Part shown: piece by piece, positions 23,145-35,597 of the stretch | Position numbering within the stretch: position 1 is the stretch's first letter | Layout of the letters: every line of letters starts with the position of its first letter | DNA from: Pyronema omphalodes | Taxonomy: Eukaryota; Ascomycota; Pezizomycetes; Pezizales; Pyronemataceae | NCBI GenBank assembly: GCA_024516155.1 | Contig: JAJJXM010000026.1 | Location: 620,001 to 684,000 of the forward strand | Length of the DNA: 64,000 bases | Direction: 5' to 3' | Position numbers and translations under genes: made by a program | Notes under the pieces: model-generated | The model's input: only the letters and a program-made list of their open reading frames with translations | Told to the model about the DNA's origin: nothing | The model's database searches: none

Positions 23145-25318
23145 AATCCCGCTGTAATTAAGCACGTTTTTTCAGGATGCCCGTATCCTGAACTCTCGTC
23201 ACAGCAAGAGCAACACTCGGTTGTTTTAGCTTTTGCAAGGTCCGGATATATATCGATCTGTCGTGGCCCACCTTGCATGCCAATCCCATTATGCGGTGTT
23301 GGGGCACAGAACACCGGTATGAAGCTAAGTTGCGTAGAGGGATGGTTGATTCCAGCAAAACCCGGGGTTTTGTTAGCCCTTTTAGATACATAGATTTAAT
23401 TTATGTAGTACACGCTACAACAAATTCTCCAGCTTCTACGACTAACTAGATGTTTAGTGTATCCCTTGTGGTGACGTACGTGGGCTTAAGGATTTTCATT
23501 TTAAGATCCTAGCGCTCCGACTGTTTGGCTGAAACTAGAGATCTGATGTATGGAAGGACCCGCCAGAGACACGGCGAAAAGGATGGAAGGCCGCGTATAG
23601 CGGAATTTGAAGAAAAGCGCAAAATCGAGGTTAATCGCGTGTATGAGATGTATGAGATGTATGTAGCTACACATGAGAGGAAAGTAGGCATTTGGCCTTT
23701 TGCTAGCTTGCATGTGGTGCAATATATATAGGCGCCCATAAGTGTATACACACACCACATGAGTACAGTACATATCCCCCCATTGAGGTTCGGTGCGGGG
23801 GAAAACTCAACGTATTTCAGTCGGTTGGTTTTTTTATGGCGCAAGAATTAAGCGGGGAAAGAGAATGGAGGTTTTTGTCTTGTCTTTGTGCTCTACCATG
23901 GGCCAACTCGGAAGCACCAAATTGGTTGTGAATAGCGGCCGACACGGCTTGCAGGGGTGTGGTTTCGAGCTTGCGACTCCCACAGAAACATTTCACATTT
24001 TGTCAGATGGTTTTTCACCAAGAGAAAGCCAAAAGTGTAGATACAGCCTCAACAAACGATGGTGCGCTGACCACATGTTTGGAGGATGGGTGGGTGTGAG
24101 TAGGCTCCGGAAAGCGATGAACACCCAGACCCACCCCACCGCACTGGAGACCTGACGCCATTTTTTATGCAGAGGTGTTATGTCTTGCATAGCGATGAGA
24201 ACTATGTGAGTGGGTGAGGTAAAAAGGGATAGGAGTCATTCGGACATCCGGCCGGCAAGATCAGCAGGGTGTATATGTCAACTTGCCCTAATTCCACGGG
24301 CTTCGGCGAGGTAGAGAGATACCATCAAGTCCGGGTATTATAGCTGAGCTAACTTCCAAGTTCCATGCCGACAAAGTTTGCAAGCATTTTTGAGCAGACA
24401 TCAAACATATTCACTTGGCTCCTCAAGTATTGGTATTGCCGGTGGCGGTGCATACCGCGTCACTCGACAAGCTCTTGTATCACCCTAGCTTATATCTCAC
24501 AGCATTCTTTGGATGGTACAGGAAAAGTGCAATAATATGAGCAAGTGCATCTGTAATTTCTCTGCCGAAGATCTTCCATGGGCCCCATACTCCCGCCTGT
24601 AGTCCCACCACGTTGACACAGCCCTCTGCTTCCAGGAAACCTAAATACCAGGGTTTCATGGTTTCATCACAAGCCAAGTCAGTTATTTATATACACACCC
24701 AACTCACAGTAATTGAAATTCTTCCAAAAGTCTATACACTGGCACAGAATCCTCGGAGTGTATCCGGAATGAAACCCTTCAGTGAAACTGGTCGTATAAA
24801 ATTGTGTGTCTCGAGCATTTTGAAAAGTTCTCCCTAAGTGAACCGAACAGAGATTTTTTACCTTGATGCGGTATGGTGAGTACTGGCTGATATCAAGTTT
24901 ATGATTTTCACTGTTACTCCTTGGTCCAGTTAGGTTGCATATTCCACAGCTGTGCGCAGTAGTGGCCGTACGAGAAAACCAGCAAGCGCGCGGGATATCG
25001 AGTCAGGTGCGTTATCTCAGACCCATGTAGTAAAGTTTGTGATGCACAAGGTGACAGCTGAAATCCGATAAATCAACCGTATAACTCGGACCCTATGGAC
25101 CAGAAAAGCAGCCGTAGAAAAGGATGTATGTGTTCAAAGGTGGTTGGTCGGATGAACCTAATCCATCCCCGAGTGCCCCTGGGTACATTTCAATACTCAC
25201 CTCTCCCTCGGTCACATTCGCGGCAATTGCGTCTACCAAAAGTGCATCGTGCCAGCCCGTGATAGCTCTAGACTCGGGATACCCGCATTTCTCATATCCT
25301 AGATACACTAGGACTTTG

Positions 25319-25391
25319 CAACTACTAGCATTTTTCAACTACTAGCGTTTTGCAACTACTAGTATTTTCCAACTGCTAGCATTTTGCAACT
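25319..25391 (+). repeat. 17-bp tandem repeat, four copies plus part of a fifth
   Basis: Units at 25319-25335, 25336-25352, 25353-25369 and 25370-25386 follow CAACTACTAGCATTTTG with one to three differences each, then CAACT begins a fifth. No gene is close. Looks like ordinary replication slippage. Confidence 0.9.
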
Positions 25392-28300
25392 TGTTGAGAA
25401 ATGTGTGTAGTCCACAGACCGTTTTTTCGCTTGCTGGAGTGAATTAACACACATCCAGTAGGCGTGGTTGGAAAAATGGAAGGTACATTTGGAATTTATG
25501 ATAACGACATGTATTAGTGTCACTCAGCCAGATTGTAGTAGATCGGTAATGCCTGCACTTGCACCTAAGCTGCATCAAAAATTGCATGAGATCAAGTCTG
25601 GATCAACGGGTTTTGAGGCGAGCGAGAAGGACTTTGGAGCCATTAAAATCAAGGAATTTTCCTTGCCGCTGGGAATTTTACGGATGTAAACGGCCGAGCT
25701 TTGCAGAATTTACCATGCATATGTCGAGGTATCGAACGGCTATCGTCGGTGGGTATACAAACTATGTATGTACAGGAGGTATCTACAAATATGTGAGTTT
25801 TTGTGCTCGCTAATCGTCGACGGCGGTTAATCAGTCACAAGTCAAATGTATGTAGAAGATCTGTTGAAGACGAGGTTTCTCCAGATTAACAAACCGGTAG
25901 ACTTCCCCACAGTCTCTCCCAATTTTATCTAAATAAAAGTAGAGCTGCTCACCGGGAGGGTAGCAAGTAGTTCGTATTTAAGATCGCGGAGTATTGACTC
26001 ATATTTTGGAGAAACAGACGGAAGGTTTCCACCGTTAAAATGAACCAATGAACATTGACAGGTAGCTACCTTGAACGTACCGGTTGAGAATATAGAACGA
26101 CGGCCTAGTACGTCTCCTGACAGCGCACTAATCAGTGTAGAATCGAGTGATATCACTCAAATGTCGTTTTCGCTGAGACGGCACGGGGTTTCAGCGGAGG
26201 TCCACGGGGTTATGAACAAACGAAGATCAAGCTATCCTGAGAGAAACATGCAGTCAATCTGCGACCTGTCAGTTCAACCTATCTCGCAGAATTTAGCGTA
26301 CCTTCTATAACTTTCAACGAATTTGAAGCTTGTAGCTCTTTCTTCAAGGATTCAGCGGTTATTACTTCACCGCGCTATCCATGTTGACTAGCGATTCACC
26401 ACCCAAGGTACCCGCCGGATCTGGAATAGTGAATTAACAGACGGCCGGGATAAATAATGTCCGGCGGCATTTCGTACGCGGCGTTAAAGCTTTAGACGAA
26501 GCTACACGAAGTGGCCGCGATAGCCAGAGCTCCTGTCATAAACTGAGCGGATTTTATGATAAATTTGATGAAGTGAATGAAGGAGTAAGGAGTAAGGAGT
26601 ATTGCATACATAAGCTTCATATGCATCTGCCACGATTTTGCTTTGATTATGACAGGGGCATGCCGGAAGAGAATGACGGAAGTAATTTACGCATAAAAAG
26701 GATACGACTGCATACCACATCGTCTCACTCGATATGAAAGGATATCGGGGAGCACGACGGAGCAAGATCTGAATACTGTCAATGATTGGAAGGTGTTCAA
26801 CGTGATGTAAGACAGCAATGGATTTGGTTCGCATTTGACAGTCACACGTGATCACGCGCCCCATTTAGTGCACGGATTTCGGAAATCACTTCACTAGTGA
26901 ATATACGCGGAGACGCCATCAAGGTACGAGCTCTCCCCTGGATTTTAGCGCGAAATAATTTGCATTCTGTGATCTTGGAATATAGAGAAGGAAGGCACAA
27001 GATATTTATATGCCCGGGGAGATTACCCTTTACTAAAAAAACAGACAGAAGGACGAAGGCTTTTAAAAACTAATGCGGGTCTTGCCAAATTTATAAAATT
27101 AGACCGCAGAGTAATTTTTGAAAGTCCGCACAAATCAAGAATTATTCTCACTCAACGAAGCCCATAAATTTGCCGAATCGACCGGTGCCTCCATTCCATC
27201 GAAGTGCTCGTACAGCTAACCGAGACTCTCTAGCAAGAATGAGACGAACGCACAGCCACGTGCGATAGCTCCGGTGTACTAGCCTGGAGTACTCTATGCA
27301 TGCTCTGGGGAATGAACTAGAGATTCATGTACTCTAAGCGCCGGGACATGGTTTATTCCCTGAGTGCAAACTCGTGATCTCCCTGCGACATTACGCTGGT
27401 CCGGCAAATGGTGAATCTCATGGGGCTTGTGAAGGTAAGTGAAATTAGGGAAAGTTAATCTTGTAGGATAAAGAGGTAAAAAAAATTGGCCTAGAAAACT
27501 TGGAGAACTATCATTATCTTCAAGTTGGCTGAAAATGGCGGGTTCATCCGCGTTATATATGGAAGATGGCACCATCAACGCTCATCCTTGACATCACGGC
27601 GGTTATATGGCTCGACTTTCCGCAGAACTGTATATAAGGGCAATAGTTATGGCAACGGTTTCGCGGTGGGGATTGGGAGGTCAAAGCGATGGATGCTAAT
27701 GCATGAGATCTCTGCGAGTGACAGGTGATAACGGGGGTGCATACCAACGGTGATGTTTTAGTAACAACGGGTAGGTACATGCTTTTGAATGGTTACAAGG
27801 GGCTTGACGCGAGAAATTTGGAACTGGCGATGATTACACTGGACGTTTGGATACAAGCCGATTGATTATCCATGATGGGAGCTAGTGTGAAGCAAGGCAT
27901 CGGCACGAATGACATACTGTGATTGTCACGAATGGAAACTTCCGCGCAGCTACCGCTCAAGGCTCGTAAAATTTCTAGATAAGCCGCCCAAAAGTCTAAT
28001 TTCATGGCAGTTTTCAGGAGCGTATATGCAAGCCACTACCCCAACTGCGGGGAAAAAAGTGCAACTGGATTCGACGCCGTATGACTGCGATTACATATCG
28101 ATTGGTGGTTCCTGCGGTTTATATGCGCTGTATTTGCACTTTAATCTGTCCATATAATAAGTCATTGTTTAGACTGATAAGAGTTACTCAGATTACTATC
28201 GTACACTCTCACGCTCAACCTTCTTTTATCTTTATCTATTTAATCATACGCTGACAGAGGCCCGAAAGACCTATTTAGGACATAAGAAATCCACATGCGG

Positions 28301-30176
28301 TTGTCATGATCAAAGCCACCTGTTAAATTCCCTGGTATTTTAAGCCCATAGATTCTGCCATACAAAGAAAAGAAGAGCAGAAGAAAAGCTACGTCACCAC
28401 TGGGCTGTCTTTATCCCTTTCCATCGCTCTTCTCTCCTCGTCCTCTTCTTTCCCTGTCACGCCCCGAGTTACTCACTCCATATTGCTCCCCACTCCTTGA
28501 TATGTGTAAAAATCCCAAAATTGCTATTTCCCAGAATAATCTGGATGTTTATTCCCCCCTTCTTGACAGCATCTGCCTACGTCTTGATAGTGAGAGTATT
28601 CTGGGTCGCGATTGATGGGACTTTTCTTTCCACCAACCAGTCTTTATTTTCGGTTTTCTCATGCGTATATTTCGACCACTGCTGCTTAATCTCGAAACTT
28701 GGTAATATAAGCGTATTTGACATGGAGTGATACCCCATGATGATATGCAACGCCTCGCATCAAGAATGGTGGCTTCATCGGGTGTGTTGTCGCTGAAAGA
28801 TACCTATAACCACGTTGAAATAGTAGCATTATTATTTATTGTTTATCTATCAGCTTTTTGAGGCCTACAATACTCCCGTATTCCCGGTCTTTAAATTCTT
28901 TTAGCACTCCCACTAATGGAATTCCAAATAACACAATTGAATGGAAACGTTGTCCGAGTTCTGACGATATATTATGATGGCCTCAATCTTCTGTCAATAA
29001 ATCAGTCATTGAAACTTTGTTGTCAGTATACAAGCTCCGAGCGATGATAGGACCGCAACACAAGTGCCGAGTGAGGGCCTAGTGAATACAGTCTTAGATG
29101 GCTTAACAATGAATCATAAATTATGATTGGGAACGTACAACACATACAAGCTTGAATAAGCCCTACAGACTTATTAATGTGAGATGCCGGAAATGGACTG
29201 CAGTTTCCCTATCACCTGAGGTTCTTCATTCGATACAGATATTAGGGGTTATAGTTCATTCTTCCGGGCAGTAGGTATCCCCGGAGACTATTGTGTCTAC
29301 CAGTGTGTGGACAATGTGGTAAGTATTTGCCAAGAAATAGTCCTGCTCTTTTATATCCTAGAAATCAAAAAAAAATAATGATAAAAGCTTCCTCGATTGC
29401 CTAGTGTATCGGTGACGGTCCACATATTCTATCATCACACTGCTATCCACAGGACATCACTCGTCTCCACAGTGCATTATTCTACCCACGATCTGTATAG
29501 TCTAAAACCATACTGGTTTACCTCATCCTACAATATCATAAAAAATATTCACAGTTCATGATGGCCGTAGTTCCATCGGTACGATAATAATTGAATACTT
29601 TCCATGCGGCCCGCGGAAATCGCAGAAGCTCTTTGACTGCTCTTGAAAAACAAACTGAACGCAACTCTCTCAAAATATTGCGGATTTTTGCCGAACTAAT
29701 CTGTAGAATATGTAGCTAGGCCACGAGGTTAAGGAGTTCCTCCTGACTTTCTATTAAAGGGGATGAAGAGATAACTGCGGATGTGAATATTGACTGCCTC
29801 CTCATATACTGATAAATGCTTAGTAGAAGCTTCTTGTATTGTATCAAATGTCTGTTGAAGATGCTTTGACATCTTACCATTATGTCACAGAAAAGTGACT
29901 GTAACATATAAGGTTAGGAACATTCAAGAAATTGAAATCAAAAAATCAAAAAAAATCACAGAAGAGTGATAGTCAATGATTGAATACAGTATTCGTATTA
30001 GAAGTTAAGATTGTGTAGAAATATCACATAGGACCAAGCAGAGAACCAAATTTATACTCAAAAATCATTGCGATCTATTTTTCCATTAAACTTTTATCAT
30101 CATCATTAACCATGATCTCCAAGTTACATTACTCATCCATCTATTAACCAAAAGGGTATCCTAAAAAATTACTCAA

Positions 30177-33100
30177 CTACTCATCACGATTCTCAAAGTC
30201 TCTCTCCGCAATGCCACTTCTCTCACACATACCATACCAAGCTCCTTTCCGTTTCCACAATTCTCCCGGTTCTCCCATCTCCAAAACCTGTCCCTGCTCC
30301 ATAACCACAACCAAATCATAATCCATAACAGTCCTCAATCTATGCGCAATACAAACTAATGTACGCCCACGGAATCCCTCCTTCATACTCTTCTGAATCA
30401 ACCTATCCGTCTCCACATCCACACTACTTGTAGCTTCATCCGCCACAACCACTCTAGCATTTCTCACCAGCGCTCTAGCAAGCGCAATCTGCTGCCTCTG
30501 TCCTAAGGAAAAGTTATAACCCTCCTCCTCAACTGTACTATCGAGAGTCACCGCCGTATCGAGGTATGATCCCTTAAGAGCCTCCTGTAAATCGCTATCA
30601 GAGTATTGTTGGAAAGGGTCCAAGTTACTCCTGATAGTTCCCTTAAACAACGTAGGATCCTGTGGAATAATGGCCAGTTTACTCCTAAGGTTCGCCAAAC
30701 CTAGCGTAGAGATATCAACACCATCAATCTCAATTTTTCCGCTAGACAACTCAACAAGTCGAAACAAAGTAGCGGTGATGGAAGATTTCCCAGCTCCTGT
30801 ACGACCGACAATACCGACACGAGATCCACCGGGAATGCTAAGGTTAAGCTGTTTAAGCACCAAGGGAAGGCCTTCACGATAACGCATGCATGCATCCTTG
30901 AACTCAATTCCACCCTTCTCGGGCCAGGTAGGAGGAATACGGGCATCGGCGTTGGTGTGCAAAGGTGCCTCTTCTGGGAGTGATGTACCGTAGTAGTGAA
31001 TTCTCTCAGTTGCGTTCATGGCATTTTCGACTTCAGCAAGTTGACGGATCATCCATTGAAGCATCATAACGATTTGAAGAATGTATGATAAAACAACTCC
31101 CGCAATGGATGGGTGTACTGAGAAGCGGGAAGTAACGACCAATATCGCAGTCGTGAAAACAAGTAAGTTACCGATAACATCTAACCTGGTAGAAAGCCAA
31201 CGTTGGTTGGCAAAGGTGATGAAGTAGGCTCCGTTCATTTCGTCAACTGCCTTATGGATAACGCTAATGAAACGAGATTCGAGACCATAGGCACGGATGG
31301 ATGCTACTCCGGTTAATGATTCTCCAAATTTGGCAAAGACGTGCGAGCGGAAAACGGCCTCGTGGCGCTTAACCTCACGTGCGGATGCACGATAGTAGGA
31401 AGCGGAAAAGATGAAGAGGAATGCTAGCGGCACAAGAGCGACGACAAAGTAGTAGAAATAGACAATGATCAGGATAAAGACTGAGGAAATGATGGCGAGT
31501 GTCATAAAGTACATTCGGATTGCGTCGGTAAGTTGGTTGTCCATTACGTCAACGTCCTTCGAAAAGCGGTTGACGATACGACCAAGGGGGGTGGTATCGA
31601 AGAAGCTCATGGGGGCGCGTAAGGTGGATTTCATGGCTTTGTGCATCAAGACTCGAGAAGAGTGGGTTCCAGCGAGGGTGAGAGTGAGAGCGAAAGTGAA
31701 CATGAAGAGAGCCTGGAATACACCGAGACCTGCAAATACACCAATCTAAGATGAAGTTAGCCTGATGAAATATGGCCATTGGAAGAGCATCAACTTACGT
31801 AGGTAGAATTGGAAAGACCATACTTCCGACTCGTCCAGTAACCTAACCAAAGAGTTGTCCAGATATTACCAACTTGCCCAACTGCAAGCATCAAAAGCAA
31901 GATCGGTAGGATAAGAATAGTTCCAGAAGCTTTGATGTACGCCTCGTAAACCTTCCAACTGACACTAGACACGGCCTTCTCCTCTGCTTGCATCAATGCC
32001 TTTCCTTGAGTCTTAGCTTTGGGTTTCTTCTCCTCCTCCTCAATCTTCTCATCAATCTCCTGTTCAACCTCCTCCTTCTTCTCCTCCATCTTATCGGTAG
32101 TAATTTGGCTCATCATCTGTTGGAAACCCTCGTTATTGGCCATCAACTCCGGGAAAGTACCAACAGCCTGAATACGTCCGTCCTCCATCCAAACAACCCT
32201 ATCGACCTTCTCTAATACATGGAGTTGGTGAGTAGCAAGAACTCTACACTTATCCTTCAACAAACCACAAATAGCCTTATCAAACAGATGTTTTCCGACA
32301 TGCGCATCAACAGCAGACAAGGGATCATCCATCAACACAATCTCAGCATTGAAGTAAATAGCCCTAGCAATATTCAACCGTTGCTTCTGACCTCCTGAAA
32401 CCGTGATTCCACGCTCTCCAATCTCTGTCATATCTCCATCCGGCAACATTTCCAAATCTGGTTTAAGCGCACAAGCTTCAACAACAGCCGCATACCATTC
32501 CTCGTCATAAGGTTTTCCGAAGATGATGTTTTCTCTAACCGTAGCATTTTGAATCCATGCATACTGTGGACAATAGGCGAGGTTTGAGGACATGTGAATA
32601 GAACCAGCAGTTTTCCTCATATCACCAGCAAGAGCTGCGAGAAGAGAAGTTTTACCGGAACCGACGGAACCGACGACGGCGAGTAATTCGTGACGGGAAA
32701 CAGAGAGGTTGATTTCATCGATATGGAAGGGTTCACCGGGGGTTGTGGGGGAGGTGTTGGAGGCGGATAAAGCGGCTGCTGCGGCGGCTGCCTTTCGCTC
32801 CTTCTTATTTCCTTTGATCTTTTCCTTCTCTCCTTCAGGTGATGTCTGCTCCCAGGTGAAGGAGCCGTTAGAGACTTCAATGGCGTTTTCCATTTCAGCC
32901 TCACGTACTACTCGGTCGGTGATTTCTTCGGCGAAAAAGTAATCCTGGAGACGCTGGAGGGAGACATGGGCATCGATTGTTTGAGCGATAACCATAGGAA
33001 GAAGGTTAAGTGGTAAACGTAGGGAGTTGAATAATGCGAGTGATGAGAAGACAGAGGCGGGGTCAAGTGTGTTGTCGGTGACGGAGTAAACGATGAATGC

Positions 33101-34535
33101 AATCATGGATGCGAAAACGGGGAGAGAGATTCCAACAGCTGTTACACCAGATCTCACTCCTAGGAGGAACTGAACTGCGCTGACTTCGCGGTTTCGGAGC
33201 TCTTGGAGACGCTTCAAGAAGGATTCTTCCCAGCCAAAGTATTTGACGAATCTTACACCAGTCAAAATTTCCTGGGTTAGGGCAACTCGCTTGTCGGTGA
33301 TCATGTTCATTGCCCTTCTTCTCCTAGCAAGGACTTTAACAACCCACGACAAAATCGGGAATCCAACAACCAATAACGCAAATCCAGCGAGCGCAGAGTA
33401 CGACAAGTTAATAATCAGCAAGACCAATGCAATGATGATCTGAATTGGTGCTGCCCAAATGATATGAAACCAACCAGCCGCTTGATCAACACGATAAGTA
33501 TCGGTTCCCATCAAATTAGTAACCCTTCCATTGCTCCATCCAGAATCATCATTATCCTTCTTCTTTTTCTTCTTCTGCTTCTCATTCGTCGCTAATACAA
33601 ATGCTGCCGCTGCCGCTGCATCTCCTCCAGCTTTCGCACGTCCGGAGATTTTCAGCGATTTATCGAAAATCATACCAATGAGACCCGCGCGCGCCTGACC
33701 TCCACATACCATAGAGTGGTAAATGAACTGCGATGAAGTCAACGAGACAATCATCTGTATACAAGCGATTCCAACAGCAAGTCCCACACCCTTGCCAATT
33801 TTTGGTCCCTGTCCAAATTTTGCAGGATCATGCTGCGCATTGTAAGAATCGACAGCAAATCGGATTAGGAATTTGAGAAGGTAAGGATTGACGACTTGTA
33901 GGACATCACCGATGATTCGGCAGACACCAGCGAACCAGAATTCTCGGAAGAAAACTTCGTTAAGCGCAAATGCAAGGGGATGTTTGTCGCCGCGCTCTCG
34001 ACGACGATTGAAGGATTCCTGGAGCTTGGTGGTGATGATGGTTGTCGAACGGTGCGGGGCAACGAGCGGGATGTCGGTGGATTCCAATGGGCGGAGGTAA
34101 CCTGTCTATAGCTATGTCAGCGCGGGATCTTGCAATTGACGCCGATACCTCAATCAGGCGGGAGCAGTGAAACAATGAAATGGTGCAACAGAATGGAGTG
34201 AAGAACAGAGTACGTACCCGCATCAAATCACCCACCCAAGAAAAGATTGCCTGGCTCCAATAACTAGCCTCAGCTTCTTTTGAAACCAATCTTTCCTTTG
34301 GTGGTGATGGTGCTTCTTGCCATCTCAATGGGTTCATCGAATTGTATTTCCTCCATGGTGTTGCTTTCTTATGCGCAGTAGCGGGGGATATTGCAGCGCC
34401 GCCATTCTCAAGATCCTCAGAGCCGGAGGATTTACTGGAACTTGTGGTTGAGGCGCGATCGCCGTCATCGTCTGGCTTCTCGTCGAGTGAGCGACGCGGT
34501 GCTGCGGCAGCAGCTGCGGAAGATTGTTGCGCCAC
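30177..34535 (-). CDS. ABCC-type ABC transporter (Yor1-like)
   Basis: Three exons: 34535-34218, 34105-31799 and 31745-30177. Introns are 34217-34106 (112 bp, GTACGT donor, CTGAC branch) and 31798-31746 (53 bp, GTAAGT donor, GCTAAC branch), both phase 0, giving 1397 residues if translation starts at the GTG at 34535. Two membrane domains alternate with two nucleotide-binding domains. NBD1 has Walker A GSVGSGKTS (about 583), signature VSGGQKQ (about 673) and Walker B IVLMDD (about 689); NBD2 has GRTGAGKSS (about 1183), FSLGQRQQ (about 1282) and VVVADEATSSVD (about 1303). DD rather than DE in NBD1 is normal for ABCC proteins. There is no extra N-terminal TMD0, which fits the short Yor1 type that exports organic anions and drugs at the plasma membrane. 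The frame is open from a TGA at 34745 with no ATG before 34337; GTG at 34535 sits in CCACC-GTGG. If ATG 34337 is used the protein is 1331 residues. Confidence 0.92.
34218..34535 (-). other. Exon 1 of the ABC transporter with uncertain start
   Basis: The exon codes a low-complexity N-terminus (Ala and Ser/Asp stretches) then PWRKYNSMNPLRW and SYWSQAIFSWVGDLM, which lead into exon 2 TGYLRPLE, the normal linker of this family. The only in-frame ATG is at 34337, inside the PWRKYNS-MNPLRW segment. The GTG at 34535 has a near-perfect Kozak surround, so it is either a lost ATG or a non-AUG start. Confidence 0.6.
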
Positions 34536-34674
34536 GGTGGTTGGTGGATTATGAGCTTGGGCGCGCGATTTGAGACAGTTACAATTCGCTTCCTGGATGG
34601 CGGTATCCTCAAAGACGTATTGAGGGCTGAAGTTTATTCCTTGGGTGGGGATCCTCAGAGGAAATATGTGAGAG

Positions 34675-34697
34675 AAAAGTAAAAAAAAAAAAGAAAA
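34675..34697 (-). promoter_or_regulatory. CT-tract upstream of the ABC transporter
   Basis: On the minus strand TTTTCT12-ACTTTTC runs about 140-160 bp upstream of the GTG start. Pyrimidine tracts like this often precede transcription starts in filamentous fungi. No TATA box is clear. Confidence 0.3.
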
Positions 34698-34745
34698 CGG
34701 AATTATGGATACAGCAGGCTTTCTGCGGAATGCACTGCTTCTTCA

Positions 34746-35237
34746 GCTATTGCTAAGCCGCGACGGAATTCCTTCGTTGCCCCGTTAGCTGTATGAGCAT
34801 GCGCATTTGTTACCAATCCAGAAATTCGTTGAAAAGAAAGCTTGATGCAGACAGCTGCTAGTCGAGTTTGAAGTATGGTAACCGGAGTTGAACAATCATG
34901 GGAGATGGTGACGTTATGTTCAATTAACCATATTTAAAGAAACGACAGTAGACAACCAAACCAGCAACAAAGGTTTATTAGTATACTCCAAAGCTTTGAA
35001 TTTTGCATCTTCCTGTCGGCTTTCACGAACAGGACCCGATTCAAATCTACATTCTATCACGCAGAGTCAAAAAAGCCATTTTTTTTCTTCGAGTCAATCG
35101 GCAATGAACCTCAGCAATCGAGAGTGTTTCACGGACGAATCGCTCGAAAAAAAAAAGAGTCAGGGCAAGCTGCCGTGATATCCGGTTGGATATTGCCAAA
35201 GGGCAATTTAGATTAAAAACAAGGTTGGTTATCGATT
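34746..35237. other. Intergenic region
   Basis: 5' flank of the ABC transporter up to the MITE. No gene or RNA is visible. Confidence 0.4.
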
Positions 35238-35239
35238 TA

Positions 35240-35595
35240 CAGTCGACTCGGTTTATAAGGGTACTATCTATAAGAATACCCACTGTAGAAGGGTACCAGC
35301 CGCGGTCCCGACGGTTTTTGTATGGGAATTAAGGGTATCACAGTGTACTAGAATATCTTTAAGAAAATGCCGAAAATTTGTATGGTACCCTTATACAGTG
35401 GGGCGGCTGGTGATGTGGCTATGGTGCAATTTGTTGCAATTTGTGTGGCGCTAGGACTCCACTTACCTCCGCACTACCCCAGCTCTGTGCATCTCGACCA
35501 ATCACTCGTGCCAAGCTTCTCGGTCTGTAAGAATATACATCATATAAGGGTACACCCCTTCGGTCCCGGCGTACCCTTATAAACCGAGTCGACTG
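35240..35595. mobile_element. MITE, 356 bp, Tc1/mariner-pogo type
   Basis: Perfect 25-bp terminal inverted repeats, CAGTCGACTCGGTTTATAAG... at 35240-35264 and its reverse complement at 35571-35595. Both ends are flanked by TA (35238-35239 and 35596-35597), the target duplication of the Tc1/mariner/pogo superfamily. Sub-terminal blocks are also partly inverted (AATACCCACTGTA against TATACAGTGGGG; GGTACC, GGTCCCG). There is no transposase, so it would depend on an autonomous element elsewhere. The intact ends suggest recent movement. Confidence 0.85.
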
Positions 35596-35597
35596 TA

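Larger units (their letters stand above)
22194..30176. other. Gene-free spacer
   Basis: About 8 kb. The first ~400 bp is T-rich and likely the 3' end of the 21564 gene. The rest holds a T12-C-T4-G17 tract (23111-23144), a 17-bp tandem repeat (25319-25391), a 7-bp triplet repeat GGAGTAA at about 26582-26602, and short frames on both strands with no domain. The minus frame at 25093-25338 reads somewhat protein-like (WHDALLVDAIAANVTEGEV) and may be a gene remnant, but nothing firm supports it. Confidence 0.45.

Noticed and set aside
25093..25338. Minus frame with WHDALLVDAIAANVTEGEV
   Set aside because: Reads like protein over ~45 residues, but it is short, has no start context and ends in a minisatellite. 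A gene fragment is possible but not supported.
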